Assembly: GCA_903958045.1 (NCBI GenBank)
Contig: CAJBRT010000127.1
Span: 1-48,493, forward strand
Direction: 5' to 3'
DNA length: 48,493 nt
Source of the DNA: an uncultured Bacteroidota bacterium
GTDB lineage: Bacteria > Bacteroidota > Bacteroidia > Chitinophagales > Chitinophagaceae
The position numbers and the translations under genes are program-made. Below are positions 25,667 through 33,002 of the stretch, piece by piece. Below the pieces are notes generated by a model. It saw nothing but the letters and a program-made list of their open reading frames with translations, made no database searches and was not told where the DNA came from. How positions within the stretch are numbered: position 1 is the first letter of the stretch; every line of letters starts with the position of its first letter.

Positions 25667-26920
25667 TTATTTTAAACCAAAGGCCTTTTTAACCTTTGCT
25701 ACATAATCTAATTTCTCCCAAGTAAATAATTCAACTTTCATTGTTTTTGATTTACCATCTGGAGTTGTAAATGTTTTAGTTACCACTTCATTTTTACGAC
25801 CCATATGACCGTAAGCAGCAGTTTCACTATACATTGGGGTTCTTAATTTTAAACGCTGCTCAATAAAGTAAGGGCGCATATCAAAAATAGATTCTACCAA
25901 TTTACCAATTTGGCCATCGGTTAATTTTACTTTAGCAGTACCGTATGTGTTTACGTTGATGGAAGTTGGTTTAGCAACACCAATCGCATAAGACACCTGA
26001 ACTAACACTTCAGAAGCTACACCAGCAGCCACTAAATTTTTAGCGATATGACGTGTTGCATAAGCAGCAGAGCGGTCTACCTTACTTGGATCTTTACCAG
26101 AGAAAGCACCACCACCGTGTGCACCTTTACCACCGTAGGTATCTACGATAATTTTACGGCCTGTTAAACCAGTGTCACCGTGTGGTCCACCAATTACAAA
26201 CTTACCGGTTGGGTTAATATGATACTTGATATCCTTGTTAAATAATTTAGCGTACTTTTTGTACTTAGCTTTTACGCGCGGGATTAAAATTTCGATAATA
26301 TCTTTTTTAATCTTCTCGAGCATCTTGCCTTCTTTATCAAAATCGTCGTGTTGTGTAGATACAACAATTGCATCAATACGTACAGGCTCGTTTTTATCGT
26401 TGTACTCAAGGGTTACTTGAGACTTTGCATCTGGACGTAAATATTTGATGGCCTTGTTTTCTCTTCTTAAGGCAGCAAGTTCAATTAAGATTTTGTGCGC
26501 TAAGTCAAGTGCCAATGGCATGAAATCATCGGTTTCGTTGGTTGCATAACCAAACATCATACCCTGATCACCAGCACCCTGCTCTTCTTTCTTTTTTCTA
26601 TCCACCCCTTGGTTGATATCGGCAGATTGTTCATGGATAGCACTTAATACACCACAGCTATCTGCTTCAAACATATATTCACTTTTAGTGTAACCAATTT
26701 TCTTGATCACATCACGTGCAATGGTTTGAACGTCTAAATATGCTTTAGATTTTACTTCACCTGCAAGTATTACTTGACCAGTTGTAACTAAAGTTTCGCA
26801 AGCCACTTTTGATTGTGGGTCAAATGCTAAAAAGTTGTCGATTAAAGCGTCAGAAATCTGATCCGCTACTTTGTCTGGATGTCCTTCAGAAACACTCTCG
26901 GAAGTAAATAAATAAGGCAT
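25667..26920 (-). CDS. metK: S-adenosylmethionine synthetase
   Basis: A 417-residue methionine adenosyltransferase making SAM from methionine and ATP. SEGHPDK (11-17) carries the catalytic histidine, [11 protein letters not shown] is the ATP-motif hexapeptide region, and [18 protein letters not shown] is the glycine-rich P-loop-like motif. The length is slightly above the ~385 residues typical of E. coli because of insertions in the central part. The frame extends to 26953, but the ATG at 26920 gives [16 protein letters not shown], the family start, and follows a -7 element. No SAM riboswitch is recognisable in the short leader. Confidence 0.97.
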   Translation of the reverse strand: MPYLFTSESVSEGHPDKVADQISDALIDNFLAFDPQSKVACETLVTTGQVILAGEVKSKAYLDVQTIARDVIKKIGYTKSEYMFEADSCGVLSAIHEQSADINQGVDRKKKEEQGAGDQGMMFGYATNETDDFMPLALDLAHKILIELAALRRENKAIKYLRPDAKSQVTLEYNDKNEPVRIDAIVVSTQHDDFDKEGKMLEKIKKDIIEILIPRVKAKYKKYAKLFNKDIKYHINPTGKFVIGGPHGDTGLTGRKIIVDTYGGKGAHGGGAFSGKDPSKVDRSAAYATRHIAKNLVAAGVASEVLVQVSYAIGVAKPTSINVNTYGTAKVKLTDGQIGKLVESIFDMRPYFIEQRLKLRTPMYSETAAYGHMGRKNEVVTKTFTTPDGKSKTMKVELFTWEKLDYVAKVKKAFGLK

Positions 26921-26950
26921 GAATTTTTGTTTATAGCTTATAATAAAACA

Positions 26951-26958
26951 CAAATATA
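26951..26958 (-). promoter_or_regulatory. -7 promoter element of metK
   Basis: Reads TATATTTG on the minus strand, an exact TAnnTTTG match, 30 nt from the metK ATG. Confidence 0.5.
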
Positions 26959-26974
26959 AGTAGTAATTGAATAC

Positions 26975-28462
26975 TTATATTCTAGAAAATATAATACGTA
27001 ATCGCATTCTAAAACGCGTATGTGTACCACCCCCAAGTCTTACACGACCTGTCGCCACATCATTACCATCTTGAGGACTCAAATAATATACCTGAACCGC
27101 AGCAACTTGTGGGTAAGGTTCTTTATATAAAATAGAGTCGTTAACAGGTGCCGATAAACGAAGTGTGTATGAGCTATCTTTGCGGGTTACAATACCTTGC
27201 ACATACCTACTAATATCAAATGAATAGGCTGATATTTTAGAATAGCCTGGCACCGATTTAGATAAAACAGATCCACCAAAATTGGACTTATTAGGACCTT
27301 GGTTAGGCGAAAAAATATAGTCGTTAGGAATATTGTATTTTCTATTTTCGACGGTATCAATAGCACTCAGTAACAAATACCTTGGCGGAGCCATGTAGGC
27401 GTCTGTAGTTAACAAATTGGCGTCGTCAGGGATCTGCTCTGCAATAAGCTCGGCCTTATGAATAATTCGGTTACTAAGTCCTTTAAGACCAGGAATTCTT
27501 ACACGCACATACGCACCTGGACCCGATTGTACATATACAATTGAATCTGATTTATTGGTAGTAGCCGTGTATTTTGAAATCTCAGCACCTACTCTGTTGC
27601 GCGTAATTAAATTGGCATTACCCCCAGAAAAAGAGTTAAATCTAAAATAAGCAACCGCTGTATCTCTAAGGGTTGCACCCGCAGAGGATGAGTTGTAATA
27701 AAGGGCAAATTTTGTATTGGTATCTGCTAAATTAATATGAATAAGCGCATTTGCCGGAGCTGCCTGATCAACCGTTAAAGCAAAACCTGCAAACAAAGAT
27801 TTAAATGCAGAATCTGTGCGGTAAGCATTGGTGGTGTCGTAATTACTAATAAATCTTCTAGCAACATCCGCCCTTAATTTAATTCTGATTTGATTGTTAG
27901 CGCGCTCATACCTATTGTTTACAGAATCTGATAAACGAGGAATATGAATGGTAACAGGATCAGCTAATGTTCCTTTGGTTCTGAATGTATAAGCACCTGG
28001 ATAATTTGCGGCGTAGTTATAGTTTGAAATTAAAGGTGTTGCGGGATCGATTTCTGAAACTGTATGACGTAACGGTGATGATGTATCACAATATGCATAT
28101 CTGTAACTTAAAATTAAAACGGCAGAGTCAACACGAATACTATCTTTTGCACCTGGTATGGCGAAAGGGAAAAACGGTGGTGCTAATTCGAAATACATAG
28201 CTGCCGTAGTTTTTCCAAACAAAGGATCGTTTGTAATGGCGCCCAAAACATGGTTGTCATTTTTATACACCCGCACAGAATCGTTTTCCATGTAGGTATC
28301 TGTAATTACATCTAGTATGGTGTCTTTGGTAATTACACCGTCAATTATTGGAATTAATCCAGCACCAAGTTCTGTGGAAGGAACTTTTGTACAGCCCACA
28401 AAAACCATCAACATCAATCCGAAAAATCCTATAAAATTACGTACTGTAAATTTTGAATGCAT
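26975..28462 (-). CDS. DUF4270 family lipoprotein
   Basis: A 495-residue predicted lipoprotein. The N-terminus has a hydrophobic segment ending in FVGC with Cys24 as the lipidated residue, followed by the DUF4270 opening (TELGAGLIP). The rest is rich in beta-strand patterns, with segments such as DSIRVDSAVLILSYR and SYTLRLSAPVNDSI. DUF4270 is a Bacteroidota-restricted family of unknown function. It begins 10 bp after the glycogen-synthase-like gene, a pairing I recall as conserved in the phylum, so the two probably share a transcript and perhaps a process. Confidence 0.85.
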   Translation of the reverse strand: MHSKFTVRNFIGFFGLMLMVFVGCTKVPSTELGAGLIPIIDGVITKDTILDVITDTYMENDSVRVYKNDNHVLGAITNDPLFGKTTAAMYFELAPPFFPFAIPGAKDSIRVDSAVLILSYRYAYCDTSSPLRHTVSEIDPATPLISNYNYAANYPGAYTFRTKGTLADPVTIHIPRLSDSVNNRYERANNQIRIKLRADVARRFISNYDTTNAYRTDSAFKSLFAGFALTVDQAAPANALIHINLADTNTKFALYYNSSSAGATLRDTAVAYFRFNSFSGGNANLITRNRVGAEISKYTATTNKSDSIVYVQSGPGAYVRVRIPGLKGLSNRIIHKAELIAEQIPDDANLLTTDAYMAPPRYLLLSAIDTVENRKYNIPNDYIFSPNQGPNKSNFGGSVLSKSVPGYSKISAYSFDISRYVQGIVTRKDSSYTLRLSAPVNDSILYKEPYPQVAAVQVYYLSPQDGNDVATGRVRLGGGTHTRFRMRLRIIFSRI

Positions 28463-28472
28463 GTTAGTCTAA

Positions 28473-29291
28473 TTACTTGCCCGCAAGGTCGTTGTACAAT
28501 TCTAAATACTCTGTTAAATCCGAGTCCCATCCTTTAAATGGAACTACTTTTTTGCCTTTAACTTTTGCAAACTCGGCTGTTAAGCTCGCTTCAATTTGAT
28601 CGGAACCAAATGAAATGGCGTCTGCAAAACTAGCACCTCCTTTAAAGAGGGCGGTATTATTAGATGCTTTAAAAGCTTCTAAATCTTTTTCTTTAACGTT
28701 GGTGTTAATGAGCGCCTGCTTCATAAAATCTGGCCCTAACTCATTTTCAAAGGTATTTTGACCAATGGTAAAAATCACTTTGCTATTTCCAAACACAGGT
28801 TCTTTTTTGTAAGCCGTTTTGATATACGCAGGAATAAGGCCGGTCATCCAACCACTGCAATGAATAATATCGGGAGGCCAACCAAATTTTTTAACCGTTT
28901 CCAGAGCGCCTTTACAAAAGAACACCGTTCTTAATGCGTTATCGTCAAACCAATTATCTGATTCGTCATGAAAAACCTGCTTGCGCTTGAAAAAATCTTC
29001 ATTTTCTAAAAAGTACACCTGAAGTCTTGCATTGGGTAAAGACGCCACTTTAATTTGTAATGGATAATCATCTTCGTCGACAGAAACATTGATGCCCGAT
29101 AAACGAACTACTTCGTGTAACCTATGTCGTCTTTCGTTGATCACCCCAAAACGTGGCATGATACAACGAACTTCTAACCCACTGTCGTTACTTTTAATAG
29201 CTAATTTGTTAATGATTTCTGCAAACTCTGTCAACTCCAAATAAGGAGACATCTCGGTAGCAATAAACAGTATTCTTTTCTTTGTAGACAT
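28473..29291 (-). CDS. Glycogen/starch synthase-like protein, N-terminal GT5 half only
   Basis: A 272-residue protein matching only the N-terminal Rossmann half of GT5 glycogen synthases. Recognisable blocks are KRILFIATEMSPYLE, CIMPRFGVINERRHRLHEV, QVYFLEN and DIIHCSGWMTGLIPAYIK, the last equivalent to the HxHDW region. The canonical K-x-G-G-L ADP-glucose motif near the N-terminus is replaced by LELTEFAEI, and the whole C-terminal GT-B domain is missing. The gene ends normally and is not a visible pseudogene; the same short form is common in Bacteroidota. True glycogen synthesis is therefore doubtful. It heads an operon with the DUF4270 gene. Confidence 0.8.
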   Translation of the reverse strand: MSTKKRILFIATEMSPYLELTEFAEIINKLAIKSNDSGLEVRCIMPRFGVINERRHRLHEVVRLSGINVSVDEDDYPLQIKVASLPNARLQVYFLENEDFFKRKQVFHDESDNWFDDNALRTVFFCKGALETVKKFGWPPDIIHCSGWMTGLIPAYIKTAYKKEPVFGNSKVIFTIGQNTFENELGPDFMKQALINTNVKEKDLEAFKASNNTALFKGGASFADAISFGSDQIEASLTAEFAKVKGKKVVPFKGWDSDLTEYLELYNDLAGK

Positions 29292-29330
29292 GAGTCACCA
29301 ATTTTATACCTAGAGCCTAAATTAAGGGAG

Positions 29331-29338
29331 CAAAGGTA
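29331..29338 (-). promoter_or_regulatory. -7 promoter element of the glycogen-synthase-like gene
   Basis: Reads TACCTTTG on the minus strand, an exact TAnnTTTG match, 39 nt from the ATG at 29291. Confidence 0.5.
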
Positions 29339-29387
29339 CGAAATTTATAAGGAATCGAGCTAGCACAATGGTTTGACCCAAAAAAAG

Positions 29388-29407
29388 CATGAATTTAGCT
29401 ATTCATG
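29388..29407. repeat. Inverted repeat in the divergent glgA-like/flippase region
   Basis: CATGAAT (29388-29394) and ATTCATG (29401-29407) form a perfect 7-bp inverted repeat with a 6-bp spacer. It lies upstream of the glycogen-synthase-like promoter and could be an operator half of that region. Confidence 0.5.
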
Positions 29408-29425
29408 ATAAGTTTATATATTAAC

Positions 29426-29451
29426 TTTTTATAGTATATATACTATAAAAA
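29426..29451. repeat. Perfect 26-bp AT palindrome
   Basis: TTTTT, then ATAGTATATATACTAT, then AAAAA: every position pairs with its mirror. It contains no terminator-like GC core. It sits 29 bp upstream of the flippase -7 element, a position suited to an operator, or it may be a cruciform/strand-opening element. Confidence 0.7.
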
Positions 29452-29479
29452 TTGTATTCATTTAAATGGTAGAAGGCCT

Positions 29480-29487
29480 TACATTTG
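29480..29487 (+). promoter_or_regulatory. -7 promoter element of the flippase-like gene
   Basis: TACATTTG matches TAnnTTTG exactly, 20 nt before the ATG at 29508. An alternative upstream ATG at 29466 would precede this element. Confidence 0.5.
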
Positions 29488-29507
29488 TTTGGACCTTACT
29501 ACGTATC

Positions 29508-30524
29508 ATGAAAAAGCAAATCAGCGCTATTTTAAAATATGCCTTCTTTTTTGGACTAGGCCTTTTTTTAGTATGGTGGAGCTTGCGCCAAATTCCGGCC
29601 AATAAATGGGACGAATTCATGGATACTTTAAAAGGTGCCAAATACTGGCTGATGGTTCCTGTGTTCGTGATTTTATCCCTTAGCCATATAGTTCGCGCAT
29701 TAAGATGGCGCATATTAATGGAACCCATGGGCTACAAGCCTAGTATCCCTAATACATTTTTTGCAGTGATGATTGGTTATTTGGCCAACCTTGCCATTCC
29801 ACGTTTAGGAGAAGTTTTAAAATGTACCCTACTCGCCAAATATGAAAAAGTGCCCGCCGAAAAATTAGTGGGTACCATTGTAGCGGAAAGAGCCGTAGAT
29901 GTTTTATCATTAGGCATTGTTTTTATCATCACACTTCTTACCCAAACAGAGTTAATTGCCTCCTATGGCATGCAGTTATTTAAGCAACTCTTTGAAAATA
30001 AATCCGGTCAATTTTCAATGCAAAAAATTGGCATGGTTGTGGGTGGCATCATCATAGTTATTATCCTGCTAAAAATATGGAGTCGCAAATATGGTCACCT
30101 TCCATTTGTCATGTCTGCTAAAAAAATATTGAGTGGTATTTGGGAAGGCGTTTCCAGCATTCGATATCTTCAACAAAAAGGATTGTTTATTTTTTACAGT
30201 GTTACTATTTGGGCATTGTATATTGGCGGAACCTGGGTTGGACTAAGTGCCACTGCTGGTACAGCTGGACTAGGCTTTAATGCAGCCCTTGCGGCACTTG
30301 CCTTTGGTAGCATTGGCATGATTGTAACCCCAGGTGGTATTGGCGCATATGCTTTTTTTATTGCAAAAATTGTAGAAAAAATGGGCGTGCCTTTTGAAAT
30401 TGGATTTGCCAATGGAACCATTCAATGGTTTGCACAATTTATTATTGTATTGATTGTAGGAAGTGTATGTCTTTTACTACTTCCCATTTATAATAAAAAC
30501 AAAATGTCAAATGAAAGCAATTGA
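29508..30524 (+). CDS. Flippase-like membrane protein (LPG synthase TM-region family)
   Basis: A 338-residue polytopic inner-membrane protein of the UPF0104/lysylphosphatidylglycerol-synthase transmembrane family, with about eight hydrophobic helices. Family blocks visible are HIVRALRWRILMEPMG, PRLGEVLKCTLLAKYE, VAERAVDVLSLG and TPGGIGAYAFF. It lacks the soluble aminoacyltransferase domain of MprF, so only lipid translocation or an unknown membrane function is likely. The ATG at 29508 follows the -7 element. Its last 14 bases overlap the start of rfaE2, which indicates translational coupling. Confidence 0.85.
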   Translation: MKKQISAILKYAFFFGLGLFLVWWSLRQIPANKWDEFMDTLKGAKYWLMVPVFVILSLSHIVRALRWRILMEPMGYKPSIPNTFFAVMIGYLANLAIPRLGEVLKCTLLAKYEKVPAEKLVGTIVAERAVDVLSLGIVFIITLLTQTELIASYGMQLFKQLFENKSGQFSMQKIGMVVGGIIIVIILLKIWSRKYGHLPFVMSAKKILSGIWEGVSSIRYLQQKGLFIFYSVTIWALYIGGTWVGLSATAGTAGLGFNAALAALAFGSIGMIVTPGGIGAYAFFIAKIVEKMGVPFEIGFANGTIQWFAQFIIVLIVGSVCLLLLPIYNKNKMSNESN

Positions 30525-31008
30525 GGCCATTGAATTGAAAGAATTTTCGCTAGAAAGACTTTTAACACAAGTTGCCGCTTGGCGTATTAAAGGCAAAACA
30601 ATTGCCTTTACCAATGGATGTTTTGACATATTACATGAAGGGCATATTGCATCACTCAGTGCGGCTGCTAAAGAAGCTGATTATTTAATTGTAGGATTGA
30701 ACAGTGACGCCAGTGTAAAACAGTTAAAAGGAGATTCAAGACCTATAAATAACGAGCAAAGCCGTGCGATAGTATTAAGAAATTTAGCAGTCGTAGACGC
30801 TGTTGTTATTTTTAATGAACAAACACCGCTAGCATTAATCACTGCCCTTTTACCGGATGTACTGGTTAAAGGAGGCGATTATACCCCCGATCAAATTGTA
30901 GGCGCCAAAGAAGTAATGGCGGCAGGCGGTCGTGTGGTTATTAACCCCATTGTAGAAGGATTTTCTACCACCGGAACCATCCAAACAATTAAAGCGCATT
31001 TTTCATAG
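30511..31008 (+). CDS. rfaE2: D-glycero-beta-D-manno-heptose 1-phosphate adenylyltransferase
   Basis: A 165-residue nucleotidyltransferase corresponding to the C-terminal half of E. coli HldE, which makes ADP-heptose for lipopolysaccharide. The cytidylyltransferase-fold TNGCFDILHEGH (HxGH at 42-45) binds ATP, LPDVLVKGGDYTPDQIVG is the family signature, and the end reads FSTTGTIQTI. The kinase half (HldE1) is not in the window. The ATG at 30511 lies inside the end of the flippase-like gene, overlapping by 14 bp in a different frame. Confidence 0.92.
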   Translation: MKAIEAIELKEFSLERLLTQVAAWRIKGKTIAFTNGCFDILHEGHIASLSAAAKEADYLIVGLNSDASVKQLKGDSRPINNEQSRAIVLRNLAVVDAVVIFNEQTPLALITALLPDVLVKGGDYTPDQIVGAKEVMAAGGRVVINPIVEGFSTTGTIQTIKAHFS

Positions 31009-31115
31009 ACTGCTTGCTATCTACCGATTAAGCCTTTTACTTCACCCAGTTATGCGTATAGTTTGAAGCAGCGCTATTAGTTTTATTATGTTTATACAAC
31101 TTAATTGAAACCATT

Positions 31116-32201
31116 TTGAAAGAGAATAAAAAAATACTGAACATCCTCACCCATTTAGTGGCCTGGATTTGCCTTTTTTCGGTGCCTTATTTGGTTTTCT
31201 TTCCAAGGCTCCGTGAGTTTAACATGAGCGATCATATGATGGCTACCATTCTTATCAATTATGTATTTATCATCTTTTTTTACTACCTCAATACACAATA
31301 TTTAGTACCTGCACTACTCATCAATAGAAAATGGTGGTTGTACATTTTATCGGTGGTTGTATCCTTAAATATCTATCTATTTACACCCAAACAAGTAGCG
31401 ACCATTTTTGCTACGCCAGAATATGTCGAACAAAATGGAAATTATATTATCAACCCTGCATTTAAAGGTGATAAAAAAATGACCAGAACACCTAGGAGAT
31501 CTAGAAGACTTGCAGATCCTTACAATACCGTTTTATTTTTATTGGTTTTATCATTTGGAACCTGCATTTCAGTTACGCAGCGCTGGTTAAGCTCCGAACA
31601 AAATAAAAAAGAAACAGAGAATGAAAAACTAAATACAGAGCTTTCGTTTTTAAAATCGCAGATCAATCCACACTTCTTTTTTAATACCCTCAATAATATT
31701 TACAGTTTAGCGATTACAAAAAGTGAACAAACGGCCCCAGCTGTCATGAAGCTTTCGTCAATCATGCGGTATATTTTATCTGAAACTGAAAAAGATTTTG
31801 TGCCTCTACACAATGAAATTGAGTTTATCCAAAATTATATTGAGTTGCAACAAATGCGGGTAACCGATAAAGTATCGATTGCCTTTAATACAAGTGGAAC
31901 TATTGACGAATTACAAATTGCGCCACTACTATTTATTCCATTTGTAGAAAACGCATTTAAATATGGTGTTAGCACAAAAGAGGCTACAAGCATTGATATA
32001 CAAATTCATGCAACCCCTAACCAAATTGTATTTGAAGCAAAAAATACAATCGCCACCAATATTTCAACCCATTTAGATAGCACAGGTATTGGTATTAATA
32101 ATGCCAAGCGAAGACTGGCACTTTTATACCCGGGCATGCATCAGCTTAACATAAGCACACAAGACAATACCTATCAAGTTTCTTTACACATTAACTGTTA
32201 A
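31116..32201 (+). CDS. Sensor histidine kinase, LytS/YehU type
   Basis: A 361-residue membrane sensor kinase of the His_kinase (PF06580-like) class. Four hydrophobic segments lie at about 8-28, 42-65, 72-90 and 137-154. The phosphoacceptor is His186 in QINPHFFFN and the N-box is FVENAFKYG, followed by a GTGIGINNAKRRL glycine box. A basic patch TRTPRRSRR sits in the loop before the last helix. The start is TTG at 31116; the first downstream ATG would remove the first membrane helix, so TTG is preferred. It precedes its response regulator by 4 bp. Confidence 0.9.
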   Translation: MKENKKILNILTHLVAWICLFSVPYLVFFPRLREFNMSDHMMATILINYVFIIFFYYLNTQYLVPALLINRKWWLYILSVVVSLNIYLFTPKQVATIFATPEYVEQNGNYIINPAFKGDKKMTRTPRRSRRLADPYNTVLFLLVLSFGTCISVTQRWLSSEQNKKETENEKLNTELSFLKSQINPHFFFNTLNNIYSLAITKSEQTAPAVMKLSSIMRYILSETEKDFVPLHNEIEFIQNYIELQQMRVTDKVSIAFNTSGTIDELQIAPLLFIPFVENAFKYGVSTKEATSIDIQIHATPNQIVFEAKNTIATNISTHLDSTGIGINNAKRRLALLYPGMHQLNISTQDNTYQVSLHINC

Positions 32202-32205
32202 TTGT

Positions 32206-32904
32206 ATGATTACATGTATTGCCATCGATGACGAACCACTAGCACTAAAAATTATTGAAGAATACTGTTCTAAAATATCTTTTTTACAACTGGTTAAAAC
32301 ATTTAGTGATACGGATTTAGCAGGCGCATATCTAAAAGAAAATAAAGTAGACGCTTTGTTTTTAGACATACAAATGCCTGATATTACAGGTATTGAATTC
32401 TACAAAAGCTTACCCCATAAGCCCATGGTGGTATTTACAACTGCCTACAAAGATTTTGCAGTAGAAGGATTTAATGCAGATGCTGTCGATTATTTGTTAA
32501 AACCCTTTGAATACGACCGCTTTTTAAAAGCCGCCTATAAAATAAAAGAATATACCGAGTTTTTAAGTGCACAAGAAGTACAGCTCAATTCAATTTTTGT
32601 GAAGGTCAACTACGAGATCATGAAAATTAATTTGAAAGATGTAGACCTGATTGAAGCACTTGACGATTATATTAAAATCTATACAAAGCCCACGCCCGTT
32701 CTTACCTTAATGACCCTTAAAGGTATTTTGGAAAAGTTACCCACGCGCGATTTTATTCGGGTGCACCGCTCCTATATTGTACCCATTGCCAAAATTGACA
32801 AGTTTAGCAAAAGCAAAATTTGGGTAGGCGAAAAAGAAATTCCCATTGGAAGTAGTTATGGCAGCGTCTATGACCAACTACTAGCGCATAGCCATGCCAA
32901 ATAA
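32206..32904 (+). CDS. LytTR-family response regulator
   Basis: A 232-residue two-component regulator. The receiver domain (1-120) has the acidic pair IDDEP, phosphoacceptor Asp54 in LFLDIQMPD, Thr/Ser in FTTAYK and Lys99 in DYLLKPFE. A LytTR DNA-binding domain follows (about 135-228), ending with RDFIRVHRSYIVPIAKI. It is translationally linked to the kinase, which should phosphorylate it. Target genes are not evident; no clear pair of direct repeats typical of LytTR sites was found in the adjacent intergenic regions. Confidence 0.93.
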   Translation: MITCIAIDDEPLALKIIEEYCSKISFLQLVKTFSDTDLAGAYLKENKVDALFLDIQMPDITGIEFYKSLPHKPMVVFTTAYKDFAVEGFNADAVDYLLKPFEYDRFLKAAYKIKEYTEFLSAQEVQLNSIFVKVNYEIMKINLKDVDLIEALDDYIKIYTKPTPVLTLMTLKGILEKLPTRDFIRVHRSYIVPIAKIDKFSKSKIWVGEKEIPIGSSYGSVYDQLLAHSHAK

Positions 32905-33002
32905 CCATCTGTTTGAGTTGCAGGTTTTATGGTGCATCTTTTTATAATTTTATTAAGAGTTTGAACCCACAATCACAAGTTAGAAACCTGTACTTTAGCG
33001 TC

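Noticed and set aside
26921-26990. A SAM riboswitch upstream of metK
   Set aside because: The leader is about 30 nt and AT-rich, with no helices or conserved SAM-I or SAM-II elements.
28473-29291. The short glycogen-synthase-like gene as a truncated pseudogene
   Set aside because: It has its own promoter, an intact frame, a normal stop, and the same short length is typical for the phylum, so it is more likely a functional half-length family member.
31009-31115. LytTR direct-repeat operator upstream of the kinase gene
   Set aside because: I found no pair of 9-bp direct repeats at the usual spacing.
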